Positions 1-7,372 are shown, counted from the first letter of the stretch. The stretch: 17,204 nt of DNA from JBHELT01 sp046262935 (GCA_046262935.1 JBHELT010000084.1:1-17204); one strand, 5' to 3'. The notes: generated by a model from the letters alone, not told the origin. Numbers and translations: made by a program.

Positions 1-1127
1 ATCGCGTAGGCGCCAACGTCATTGAAGCGAAGATGGTGCGGGATATCGCTACCACAACCGACGGGCGCGTCAGACTTACGTTGTTTCTTGCGCCGGACGA
101 CAGTGCGACCGTCGTGCGCGAAGTGCGTCAGGCGCTTCAGCACGTGTCCGGTGTTACGGACGTGCGAGTCGATGTGAAGGATGCTTCGCAGGCGAGATCA
201 ACGTCGCCGACGACGCAACCTGCGGGAGGCGCCGGCCAGGCGGCACCGCGTGCGGCCGGCGTTCGCCCGAGGGCACTCCCCGTGATCGGGCAGGAACCTC
301 AATCGCAGCGCGCGGCAGTTCCTGCTCCGACTCCAGTCGCATATCCACACCTTGGAAACATCATCGCGATCTCCAGCGGAAAGGGCGGAGTCGGTAAATC
401 GACCGTTGCGGTAAATCTCGCTGTCGCTTTGGCCCAGCAAGGCGCGCGCGTCGGGTTGATGGACGCCGATATCTATGGCCCGAACATCCCGTTGATGTTG
501 AACCTCACTAGGAAGCAGCCCGCGAAAAGCTGGTCCTTGACTCGGCCGAGGCGCTCGATCAGGCCGGTTATCTATGAAGGACTCGAAGTGATGTCGAGTG
601 GCTTCTTGGTGGCTGAGGATCAAGCTATCTCGTGGGACGGCACGCTCATCGAGATGCTCATCTGGCAGTTGATCCACTCGGTCGATTGGAGCGACCTTGA
701 TCTTATGATCGTTGACCTTCCACCAGGCACCGCTGACCTTCAGCAAAGCGTGACGAGACTTCTGCCACTTTCGGGGGCTGTGATCATCGTGACGCCTCAG
801 GACGTGGCTCACCTCGACGCCAAGAAGGCGATCAACATGTTCTCTTCGGTTGGAGTCCCGATTCTCGGGGGCATCGAGAACATGGCGACCATGAGTTGTC
901 CGCATTGCAAAGGTGCTGTCGATGTTTTCCATCCCGTCTCATCGAAGCGGTCTATCTGGAGCGCTGGAGTAAGCAAACTTGGCCAGATCCCCCTGGACCC
1001 GAAGCAGAGCGCGGCAACGGACTCGGGGCATCCGATGATGATGGCGATGCCAGAGTCACCGCAAGCGAAAGCCATCATGGCGATAGCCGAGCATCTCAAG
1101 CTGCGACTCGATCCCATCGGCGACTGA
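1..1127 (+). CDS. mrp: Mrp/ApbC family iron-sulfur cluster carrier ATPase, 5' partial
   Basis: Mrp-type P-loop ATPases bind and transfer Fe-S clusters to apoproteins in the cytoplasm. The visible protein begins inside a MIP18/DUF59 domain: the frame stays open to the window edge, and the text before the ATG at 33 (VIEAKMVRDI) fits this domain, so the true start lies upstream and 33 is only an internal Met. A Pro/Ala/Gln-rich linker follows (about residues 50-105, counted from the Met at 33). Then comes the deviant Walker A GKGGVGKST (116-124), with the signature lysine of MinD/Mrp ATPases, the DADIYGPN block (144-151) and DLPPGTAD. A CPHC motif (Cys289, Cys292) is the usual cluster-binding pair at the dimer interface. 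The stop at 1125-1127 overlaps the next ATG, implying translational coupling. Family assignment is firm; the client proteins are unknown. Confidence 0.95.
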   Translation, partial: RVGANVIEAKMVRDIATTTDGRVRLTLFLAPDDSATVVREVRQALQHVSGVTDVRVDVKDASQARSTSPTTQPAGGAGQAAPRAAGVRPRALPVIGQEPQSQRAAVPAPTPVAYPHLGNIIAISSGKGGVGKSTVAVNLAVALAQQGARVGLMDADIYGPNIPLMLNLTRKQPAKSWSLTRPRRSIRPVIYEGLEVMSSGFLVAEDQAISWDGTLIEMLIWQLIHSVDWSDLDLMIVDLPPGTADLQQSVTRLLPLSGAVIIVTPQDVAHLDAKKAINMFSSVGVPILGGIENMATMSCPHCKGAVDVFHPVSSKRSIWSAGVSKLGQIPLDPKQSAATDSGHPMMMAMPESPQAKAIMAIAEHLKLRLDPIGD

Positions 1128-3565
1128 TGCACTCATTCACTCAAGCGCTGCTGTCGTTGTCTGGACCGGTTGTTTATGTTGTTGTTTTTCTGCTCGCCGC
1201 TTTAGAGTGTGCCGCGTTCATCGGCTTCTTCTTCCCTGGTGAGCTAACGATCATCCTCGGAGGCGTGATCGCCTTCCAAGGTCGGGTTTCGCTGCCCGTG
1301 ATCGCCGCAGTTGCGGTCGCAGGCGCGATCGCGGGCAACATGCTCGGCTACATGATCGGGGCTCGCTGGGGAGCGCGACTGCTTCAGAACCGAGTTGTTC
1401 GGCGATTCGCTAAGCCCAAACACATCGAGAAGGCCCAGGACCTTCTAAGAAGACGTGGCGGCACGGCGATATTGATAGGCAGATTCACGGCGGTCCTTAG
1501 GGTTTTGATCCCAGGATTGGCAGGGATGACATCGATCCCGCTGGGGACATACACGCTGTACAGCGTTCTGGGAGCCATCGTTTGGGGTGGCGGCTTTACC
1601 TTGTTCGGATACCTCGCCGGTGACGCGTGGCAGCAGGTCGGCAAGATCGCCTCGAGAGCCAGCCTGATAGTCGGCCTGATGTTGGTGTTTGCCTTCGTTT
1701 TGGTCGTCGTGGGCCGTTGGTTCTCACGAAACGAAGACGCGGTAAGGCGATGGTGGCGACGCCAGGTCAAGCGCCCGCATGTCGCGTCGATCGCGCGCCG
1801 GTACGAAGGCCAGATCCGTTTCGCGCAGGCGCGGTTCAAGCCGGCGGGGGCCTTCGGGCTGTACGCCACCCTTGGGCTCGCAGCAACTCTGCTGCTGGGT
1901 TGGCTCTTCGCCCTAGCCTTCGGTGACGTGATCCAGGGCCAGAAACTCGCCCTCATCGATGGTCCGGTCGCCCGCTTCTTCGGTGAACATCACTCTCCTT
2001 GGGCAACGCAGTTCATGTCGCTGGTCACCCATCTCGGTGGACCTTTCTTCTCGATGGGGGCTTGGCTGATATTCGGAAGTGTCGCTGTGCGCTCAGCGAA
2101 GAACATACGACCCGCGGTCTATCTGTTCGCCTGTGTCGCTGGCGGATATCTGATCGAGTTGTCGATCAGATTGCTGGTACATCGCACCCCGCCTTTCGCC
2201 GCGGTAGTGAGTCTGTTCACCTCTTCATTCCCCTCAGGGCACACGGTTACCGCAGTCACTCTCTTCGGTGGAGCAGCCTTCATCTTCTCTCGTACAAGTC
2301 ACGATTGGAGTAACCGGGTTTGGGCTTGGGTCGTGACCGCTTCGGTCGTGGTTATCGTCGGGATATCGCGGATATACCTCGCGGCACACTTCGCTTCCGA
2401 CGTGATCGCTGGAGCAGCACTTGGAGCGACCTGGCTTGCGGCATGCTCTACATCATGGGTGGTCTGGGATCGACTTGGCACTTCCGAACAACTCCGCGCG
2501 GTACGACGCCAAGTCACCCGCCAGGTCATCAAGTGGACCTTGTTCGCCTTTTCATTGGGTCTTGTTGTCCATGTGATCCTGCTTGCCCTTCCCGGCATCA
2601 GAAATTCAGCAGGTGCGTTGAAACGGATCAACCCCGTCCTGATCGCCGTGGCCCTATTGATGGAGGTCGTCTCGAACGGAGCACTGGCCCGCGTCTACAT
2701 GTCCGCACTTGAAGCTGTTGGTGGAAAGCCGCGATACACCCAGATGCTGAAAGTTTCGATGGCGATGTTCTCGGTTGGTCACATATTTCCGGCAGGCAGC
2801 GCGGCTGCAGGAGTATTTGGGACTAGGCGTCTCACGCAGATGGGCGAAGAACCAGCAAGGGCAACAACATCGATCCTCATGGGCGGTGTCCTGGCTATGG
2901 TGACTCTGAGCGCGATCGTCGCGATCGGGAGCCTCACCTCGTTGTTCAAGGGCGACCTGCCGGCGATCTACGTGATCGCGATCTCGATCGTGTTGGCGTT
3001 CTTCGTCGCGGCATTCATCATCGTGTTGATCGTTATCCGCAGCGCAACGCTTCGCGAGAAGTTCTTCGATCGGGCCGAAGCCATCCCCAAACGGATGAAA
3101 GTAAAGGTCGATGTGAAGGATTGGCGCGAGTCGTTCGCCGACATCGCGATCAACTTGCCGGGTCCGCGGCCCCTCCTCAAGATCATGGCGTGGTCGGCCG
3201 TCAATTGGGTTCTCGACGCCGGTGCTTTATGGGTTCTGTTCATCGGGTTCGGTTTCAGGTTGCACGTTGGTGTACTCCTTGTTGGATATGGAGTGGCAAA
3301 TCTGGTAACAGCTTTCCCGATCACCCCAGGTGGGCTTGGATTGGTCGAAGCAGGGATGGCAGGAACTTATACGGCGCTTGGTACACCGACCTCGATCGCG
3401 ATCGTCGCGGTCCTGGCCTACCGTCTAGTCTCCTATTGGCTGCCGATAATCGCAGGCATACCTGCCTACCTTCGCGGCGCCCGCCCCAGTTCGGCGACGA
3501 TCGACGCGCCCGAGCCTTTGAAAGAGCCGATACCGTCGCCGAAAGAGCCATCATTCTATGATTGA
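1127..3565 (+). CDS. DedA/VTT - PAP2 phosphatase - LPG-synthase-TM fusion membrane protein
   Basis: This is an 812-residue polytopic membrane protein with three recognisable parts. Residues about 10-200 are a DedA/VTT domain, with the FFPGE motif (Glu39) and GRF...R...IPGLAGM (118-134). This family includes lipid-carrier and phospholipid scramblases/flippases. Residues about 270-460 are a PAP2 phosphatase domain with PSGH (369-372) and SR-x5-H-x3-D (Ser414, Arg415, His421, Asp425). The first PAP2 motif is off-consensus: Arg348 stands for Lys, and the RP pair reads PP (355-356). Residues about 490-795 resemble the membrane domain of lysyl-phosphatidylglycerol synthase (UPF0104, flippase-like), with PGGLGLVEAG (734-743). 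The C-tail is Pro/Lys-rich and soluble. The start at 1127 is chosen because it overlaps the mrp stop as TGATG; a longer frame opens at 896 inside mrp but reads as noise. Inferred role: dephosphorylation plus transbilayer movement of a lipid phosphate. The substrate cannot be read from sequence. Confidence 0.9.
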   Translation: MHSFTQALLSLSGPVVYVVVFLLAALECAAFIGFFFPGELTIILGGVIAFQGRVSLPVIAAVAVAGAIAGNMLGYMIGARWGARLLQNRVVRRFAKPKHIEKAQDLLRRRGGTAILIGRFTAVLRVLIPGLAGMTSIPLGTYTLYSVLGAIVWGGGFTLFGYLAGDAWQQVGKIASRASLIVGLMLVFAFVLVVVGRWFSRNEDAVRRWWRRQVKRPHVASIARRYEGQIRFAQARFKPAGAFGLYATLGLAATLLLGWLFALAFGDVIQGQKLALIDGPVARFFGEHHSPWATQFMSLVTHLGGPFFSMGAWLIFGSVAVRSAKNIRPAVYLFACVAGGYLIELSIRLLVHRTPPFAAVVSLFTSSFPSGHTVTAVTLFGGAAFIFSRTSHDWSNRVWAWVVTASVVVIVGISRIYLAAHFASDVIAGAALGATWLAACSTSWVVWDRLGTSEQLRAVRRQVTRQVIKWTLFAFSLGLVVHVILLALPGIRNSAGALKRINPVLIAVALLMEVVSNGALARVYMSALEAVGGKPRYTQMLKVSMAMFSVGHIFPAGSAAAGVFGTRRLTQMGEEPARATTSILMGGVLAMVTLSAIVAIGSLTSLFKGDLPAIYVIAISIVLAFFVAAFIIVLIVIRSATLREKFFDRAEAIPKRMKVKVDVKDWRESFADIAINLPGPRPLLKIMAWSAVNWVLDAGALWVLFIGFGFRLHVGVLLVGYGVANLVTAFPITPGGLGLVEAGMAGTYTALGTPTSIAIVAVLAYRLVSYWLPIIAGIPAYLRGARPSSATIDAPEPLKEPIPSPKEPSFYD

Positions 3566-3607
3566 CGCCACGCCTCATAAAGGCGCAAAGCCCAGTTGCC
3601 AGAGAAA

Positions 3608-3613
3608 AGGAAG
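3608..3613 (+). promoter_or_regulatory. Shine-Dalgarno AGGAAG for the S51-family gene
   Basis: AAAAGGAAG lies 9 bases before the TTG at 3623, good ribosome-binding spacing. The earlier in-frame TTG at 3596 has no comparable site, so this motif favours the downstream start. Confidence 0.6.
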
Positions 3614-3622
3614 CGCACGAGT

Positions 3623-4327
3623 TTGAGTGGTCCCATCGCCCTCATCGGAGGGATGGAACATACAACTGGATGCGAAGACATCGATCGCGACCTCATGGAG
3701 CTGGCTGGGGTGGTGAAACCGACGGTTGCCATCGTGCCTGTGGCTTCGAGTGCCAGGCGCCGGCCTGCCGCCGTTGATACGGCGACTCGATACTGGACGC
3801 GCCTTGGCGCGAAGGTGAAGGTCGTTGCATCGCCTCGAACAGCCGGGGTCGAAAGGGCGATCCAGACCTTGGGCGAGCCAGACATCGTCGTGCTTACTGG
3901 CGGTCATCCCGATCGGATCCGCTCGGCCCTCTCGGGCTCGATCCTTTGGGATCGCATCGTCGATCTATGGCAGATGGGAGCCGGGATCTCGGGTTCATCG
4001 GCAGGATCGATGGAATTATGCGAATTCCGATTGAGTCTTCGTCCGCCCCTCCCATTCGCACTGACAGCTGGTCTGGGACTGATCAAAGGGTGTTTGTCCG
4101 CACCCCACTTCGATACTTTCGGCATGCGGCGCTGGGGCGTGATGGTGGCCAAGAGATACAAGAACCTAACGGTCATCGGGTTAGACGAGCGCACAGCTAT
4201 CGTCGGAAAGCCCGACAGGTTCGTGGTACGCGGCCAGGGGGCCGTGACCTTCATCAAGGGTGGTCAGATATCGGTGCTGTCAGCCGGAAGCATCGTGGGG
4301 ATCGAGGCCGCCCCGGCAACCACCTGA
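3623..4327 (+). CDS. Peptidase S51 / cyanophycinase-like serine hydrolase
   Basis: The 234-residue cytoplasmic protein has the class I glutamine-amidotransferase-like fold of dipeptidase E and cyanophycinase. It opens with a strand and glycine turn (GPIALIGG). The nucleophile elbow is GSSAG with Ser126. His162 sits in APHFDTFG and Glu189 in GLDERTAIV, which together match the Ser-His-Glu arrangement of cyanophycinases. VVLTGGHPDRI (about residues 91-101) matches the conserved TGG block. The cyanophycinase DQHF motif reads APHF here, and the protein is somewhat shorter than typical cyanophycinases, so beta-Asp-Arg dipeptide hydrolysis should not be assumed; another acidic-residue peptidase role is possible. 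No cyanophycin synthetase is visible. The TTG start at 3623 is preferred for its Shine-Dalgarno; TTG at 3596 would add 9 residues. It lies 57 bases after the membrane-protein stop and is probably co-transcribed with it. Confidence 0.85.
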   Translation: MSGPIALIGGMEHTTGCEDIDRDLMELAGVVKPTVAIVPVASSARRRPAAVDTATRYWTRLGAKVKVVASPRTAGVERAIQTLGEPDIVVLTGGHPDRIRSALSGSILWDRIVDLWQMGAGISGSSAGSMELCEFRLSLRPPLPFALTAGLGLIKGCLSAPHFDTFGMRRWGVMVAKRYKNLTVIGLDERTAIVGKPDRFVVRGQGAVTFIKGGQISVLSAGSIVGIEAAPATT

Positions 4328-4348
4328 TACTCAGCCCCCGAACACGAA

Positions 4349-4378
4349 GATAGGTCCCGCCTTACGGCAGGACCTATC
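4349..4378 (+). terminator. Stem-loop after the plus-strand operon
   Basis: GATAGGTCC (4349-4357) pairs perfectly with GGACCTATC (4370-4378). Inside it, GCC/GGC can extend the stem past one mismatch to a TTAC loop. It begins 21 bases past the S51-family stop, in the gap between convergent genes. No clear U-tract follows on either strand, so it may act as a weak bidirectional terminator or mRNA 3'-end stabiliser rather than a canonical intrinsic terminator. Confidence 0.45.
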
Positions 4379-4503
4379 GAAAAGGACCGTCGACCGGAGC
4401 CATACCGTGCCAGGGAGAAAGGTCCTCCAGCCGTCGTGGTCGTCTTTTCTTCTTCAACTAACAAGGATGAACCGTTGCGGTGCACCCTTCTGTATCGGTG
4501 ACT

Positions 4504-4532
4504 ACAGTAACTGTGTCGCATACGCGACAGAG
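4504..4532. promoter_or_regulatory. Two adjoining inverted repeats beyond the 3' end of the crp-like gene
   Basis: ACAGT-A-ACTGT (4504-4514) shares its last base with TGTCGC-ATAC-GCGACA (4514-4529), which lies inside a longer imperfect stem reaching 4511-4532. The second repeat has the form TGTC-N8-GACA, the same as the repeat at 5290-5305 upstream of the regulator gene. It lies 14 bases beyond the regulator's stop codon and could be an operator or the stem of a terminator. The rest of the 216-base gap between the convergent genes shows only the stem-loop at 4349-4378. Confidence 0.4.
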
Positions 4533-4543
4533 TAAAACTTTCG

Positions 4544-5212
4544 TCAGTGCCTATGGGCACGGCGTTGCAACGGCTCCAGCTTGAGGACTGTCGTGCTGCC
4601 TCTGGCCAATCGTAGGGTGCCTCGATCTTCCTCCTGTCGAAGAACGCGATTAACGGTGGCTCGTGAAGTGCCCGCCAATCCAGCAAGGTCCTCTTGGTTC
4701 AGCGGGATCATCGGATCGGAGCCTTCGTTGCCATAAACATCAGCCAGGTCCAGCAAACGGCGAAGTACCCGCATCTCCGCGGGAACGTACAGCGCCTCAA
4801 CGAGCAGACCTGAGAGTTTCTTCACTCGCTCAGCGAGTATCTCAACCAGCAGGGTCTGAACCGAAGGATGCTTCTCGCGAAGGTCGTCGAAGTCTTCTTT
4901 CATCACTGACAAAGTTTCCGCAGACTCAAGCGCAACTACGGTTGCAGCGCGCAGACTGGGCATGAGAACCAGAGCCATCTCACCGAAGAAATCTCCGCGG
5001 CACAAGATCTCGACGGTGACCACATCGCCCATCGGTGTTGTGACCCTCACGGCGACAACGCCTCGATCTATCAGATGCAGGGAGTTCGCCGGGTCACCGT
5101 CGTGGACGATGACTTCGTTGCGAGAGAATCTTCGTCGCCTGGCTGACCCAAGGATGCGGTCAACCTCCTCGGAAGGCAGATTCCGAAATAGGGCCCAGCT
5201 GTTCGTGTTCAA
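4544..5212 (-). CDS. Crp/Fnr family transcriptional regulator
   Basis: A 222-residue DNA-binding regulator. Residues about 7-125 form the cyclic-nucleotide-binding beta-roll: LFRNLPSEEVDRI, GDPANSLHLIDRG, and a phosphate-binding cassette with Gly77-Glu78 and Arg88-Ala-Ala-Thr91. The Gly-Glu and Arg are the residues that hold the ribose-phosphate in cNMP-binding members, so nucleotide binding is plausible. A dimer helix follows (about 118-140). The winged helix-turn-helix is at about 170-215 (NQEDLAGLAGTSRATVNRVL). There is no N-terminal Cys cluster, which argues against an oxygen-sensing FNR. The TTG at 5212 is chosen because it gives the usual family length and sits 9 bases after GGGAAG; an upstream in-frame TTG at 5338 adds residues unlike the family. 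The gene is downstream of the acetyl-CoA synthetase gene on the same strand, and a candidate operator lies between them. Regulation of acetate use is an inference from position. Confidence 0.9.
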   Translation of the reverse strand: MNTNSWALFRNLPSEEVDRILGSARRRRFSRNEVIVHDGDPANSLHLIDRGVVAVRVTTPMGDVVTVEILCRGDFFGEMALVLMPSLRAATVVALESAETLSVMKEDFDDLREKHPSVQTLLVEILAERVKKLSGLLVEALYVPAEMRVLRRLLDLADVYGNEGSDPMIPLNQEDLAGLAGTSRATVNRVLRQEEDRGTLRLARGSTTVLKLEPLQRRAHRH

Positions 5213-5221
5213 AGCGACAAA

Positions 5222-5227
5222 CTTCCC
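5222..5227 (-). promoter_or_regulatory. Candidate Shine-Dalgarno GGGAAG for the crp-like gene
   Basis: On the minus strand GGGAAG ends 9 bases before the TTG at 5212. It is only a partial match to the anti-SD, but it supports the shorter start over the TTG at 5338. Confidence 0.4.
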
Positions 5228-5289
5228 ATCGTTCGCATATCGGACAAGAATGATGACACGGTATCGAGTGTTAAGTTCGGCTGAAGCGA

Positions 5290-5305
5290 TGTCTGCCTGT
5301 AGACA
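5290..5305. promoter_or_regulatory. Inverted repeat TGTCT-N6-AGACA upstream of the crp-like gene
   Basis: A perfect 5-bp inverted repeat with a 6-base spacer, the same geometry as the classic CRP site TGTGA-N6-TCACA. It lies 78 bases upstream of the proposed TTG start at 5212, in the short gap after the acetyl-CoA synthetase stop. The simplest reading is an autoregulatory operator. A second TGTC-N8-GACA repeat occurs at 4514-4529. Confidence 0.45.
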
Positions 5306-5351
5306 AAGTGGGGGAAGTCTGCAATGGCTCGGCCACAAAACTCCACTTCGA

Positions 5352-7316
5352 TCAGTCTTCGTCTGGCTTTATCCCCTCAGCCAGAGCAAGCTCTTTTATC
5401 TGCTTCACCACGCCTTCGTTGGCGAGGGTCGTTACGTCACCGAGGGCTCGGCCCTCTGCCACGTCTCGCAATAGTCGGCGCATGATCTTGCCCGAACGGG
5501 TTTTCGGAAGGTCGTCGGTGAGGACGATCACCGATGGTCGCGCGATCTTGCCGATCTTAGTCGCCACATGGTTTCGGAGTTCTTCGACCAGATCGCCGCT
5601 GCCGGAAACCTCTGCCTTCAAGGTCACGAAGGCAACGATCGATTCGCTCCGGTCGTCAGCCACACGACCGACAACCGCCGACTCAGCCACCGAGGGATGG
5701 TCAACGAGGGCGCTTTCAACTTCGAAAGTAGACAGGCGATGGCCGTGGATATTCATCACGTCATCCACCCTTCCCAGTAACCACAGGTAACCGTCTTCGT
5801 CGAATTTCGCACCATCGCCCGGGAAGTACATGCCTTCGAAACGTGACCAATATGTTTCAACGTATCGGTCTGGGTCCTTGTAGATAGTTCTCAGCATCGC
5901 GGGCCACGGTTGCTTGATGATCAAGTAACCGGCATTGCCCAGGCCAACCGACTTGCCGTTCTCATCGACCACGTCGACCTGTACGCCAGGGAAGGGAAAA
6001 GTTGCCGATCCTGGTTTGGTTCGAGTGATCCCCGGCAAGGCCGTGATCAGTATCATGCCGGTCTCGGTCTGCCACCATGTGTCGACAACGGGGCATCGCT
6101 CACCACCTACGAACGCGTGGTACCACATCCAGGCTTCGGGATTGATCGGCTCACCAACACTGCCCAAGAGGCGAAGCGAAGAGAGGTCGTAGTCGGAGAG
6201 CAGGTCACTGCCCCACTTCATGAAGGTCCTGATCGCGGTCGGGGCGGTATACAAGATCGTAGCCTTATACTTCTCGATGATTTCCCACCAGCGCGTCTTG
6301 GTAGGGAAGTCGGGTGAGCCCTCGTACATGATCGACGTTGTCGCATTGCACAGGGGCCCATAAACGATGTAACTGTGTCCGGTCACCCAGCCGATATCCG
6401 CAGCACACCAGTACACATCTGTTTGGGGTTTCACGTCGAAGATCCAGTGATGGGTGGTAGCAACCCCTACCAGATATCCGCCAGTTGTATGCAATATGCC
6501 TTTCGGCTTGGCGGTGGTGCCGGATGTGTAAAGGATGAACAGTGGGTGTTCGGCTTCGAGGTGCTCAGGCGGACTATCGGTTGACGCATCCGGAACCACT
6601 TCGTGGTACCACACGTCGCGATCTTCTTTCATATGAGCACCATGGCCAGTCCGTTCGAGGACGAGAACCTTGCTGATCGAAGGTGTTTGGCTCAAAGCCG
6701 CATCGGCGTTCGCCTTTAGCGGAACGACTTCCCCGCGGCGATACCCACCATCTGCGGTTACAAGCACTTTGGCTTCGGCGTCGTTGATCCGATCGGCAAG
6801 AGACTGGGCCGAGAACCCACCGAAAACGACCGTGTGCGTCGCACCGATGCGAGCGCATGCGAGCATGGTTGCTGGCAACTCGGGCACCATCGGTAGATAG
6901 ATCGCCACGCGGTCGCCTTTTTCGACGCCGAATGATCTGAGCGTTTCGGCGATACGACAGGTCTCATCGAGCAACCATCCATATGTGATCGTTCGCGTAT
7001 CGCCGGGCTCGCCCTCCCAGTGGTAGGCCACACGGTCCCCGAGACCGGCCTCGACGTGTCTATCTAGACAGTTGTAGGAGACATTCAGCTCGCCATCTTT
7101 GAACCACTTGGCGAATGGTGGGCTCCAATCGAGTACAGATTCGAATCTTGAATACCAACTGACATGCCTGTCGGCCTGTTCAGCCCAGAAGGCCTCGAGA
7201 TCTTCGGCTTGCGAGTATACGGAGCCATCGACGACAGCCGACTTCACAAAATCGGCTGGCGGATCGAAGGTGCGTTGTTCATTCAATAAGGCTTCGATCG
7301 TCCGCTCGTCCGCCAA
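5352..7316 (-). CDS. acs: Acetyl-CoA synthetase (AMP-forming)
   Basis: Converts acetate, ATP and CoA to acetyl-CoA, AMP and PPi in the cytoplasm, by way of acetyl-AMP. The 654 residues match full-length Acs. The N-terminal ACAS region contains FWAEQADRHVSW and YNCLDRH. The phosphate loop is YTSGTTAKPKG (263-273), the adenylate block is DTWWQTETG (412-420), and the hinge and C-terminal lid contain GRVDDVMNIHGHRLS. Lys610 in PKTRSGKIMRR is the invariant catalytic lysine that protein acetyltransferases modify and sirtuins restore in other bacteria. The tryptophan of DTWWQTE that favours acetate over longer acyl chains is present. The start is TTG at 7316, preceded by a strong GGGAGG. The crp-like gene follows on the same strand. 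I see no truncation or missing key residue. Confidence 0.97.
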   Translation of the reverse strand: MADERTIEALLNEQRTFDPPADFVKSAVVDGSVYSQAEDLEAFWAEQADRHVSWYSRFESVLDWSPPFAKWFKDGELNVSYNCLDRHVEAGLGDRVAYHWEGEPGDTRTITYGWLLDETCRIAETLRSFGVEKGDRVAIYLPMVPELPATMLACARIGATHTVVFGGFSAQSLADRINDAEAKVLVTADGGYRRGEVVPLKANADAALSQTPSISKVLVLERTGHGAHMKEDRDVWYHEVVPDASTDSPPEHLEAEHPLFILYTSGTTAKPKGILHTTGGYLVGVATTHHWIFDVKPQTDVYWCAADIGWVTGHSYIVYGPLCNATTSIMYEGSPDFPTKTRWWEIIEKYKATILYTAPTAIRTFMKWGSDLLSDYDLSSLRLLGSVGEPINPEAWMWYHAFVGGERCPVVDTWWQTETGMILITALPGITRTKPGSATFPFPGVQVDVVDENGKSVGLGNAGYLIIKQPWPAMLRTIYKDPDRYVETYWSRFEGMYFPGDGAKFDEDGYLWLLGRVDDVMNIHGHRLSTFEVESALVDHPSVAESAVVGRVADDRSESIVAFVTLKAEVSGSGDLVEELRNHVATKIGKIARPSVIVLTDDLPKTRSGKIMRRLLRDVAEGRALGDVTTLANEGVVKQIKELALAEGIKPDED

Positions 7317-7321
7317 TGTTG

Positions 7322-7327
7322 CCTCCC
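7322..7327 (-). promoter_or_regulatory. acs: Shine-Dalgarno GGGAGG for acs
   Basis: On the minus strand AGGGAGG ends five bases before the TTG at 7316. It is the strongest ribosome-binding motif in the window and fixes the non-ATG start of acs. Confidence 0.7.
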
Positions 7328-7342
7328 TAAGATGCTGGGGAG

Positions 7343-7372
7343 ATGATATTCGGCTGAGCCCCGTAGAGTTCC
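7343..7372 (-). promoter_or_regulatory. Weak promoter candidate upstream of acs
   Basis: On the minus strand TATCAT (7343-7348) is five of six bases of a -10 box and lies 26 bases before the acs start. GGAAC (7368-7372), 19 bases further upstream, resembles the -35 element of ECF-type sigma factors, but no TTGACA-like box is present. The assignment is tentative. The rest of the 223-base gap between the giant gene and acs holds only the paired segments at 7479-7516. Confidence 0.22.

Noticed and set aside
198..932. Minus-strand open frame of 244 codons over mrp
   Set aside because: Arg/His-rich translation lying opposite an unmistakable Mrp ATPase; no motif.
896..1126. N-terminal extension of the membrane protein starting inside mrp
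   Set aside because: The extra 77 residues are read out of frame through the conserved 3' end of mrp and look like noise; the ATG at 1127 directly precedes the first membrane segment.
2880..3420. Clusters of GCGATCG/CGATCGC resembling a HIP1-type repeated palindrome
   Set aside because: They fall on Ile/Ala/Asp codons of a membrane protein rich in these residues; codon preference explains them without a special motif.
5213..5338. Longer N terminus for the Crp-family gene starting at the TTG at 5338
   Set aside because: The 42 added residues do not resemble the family, would begin 14 bases after the acs stop, and would place the candidate operator inside the gene.
6497..6530. Variant acetyl-CoA synthetase phosphate loop YTSGTTAKPKG
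   Set aside because: It differs from the common GSTGKPKG form, but this Thr-Thr-Ala version is, as I recall, an ordinary variant within acetyl-CoA synthetases; all other motifs are intact.
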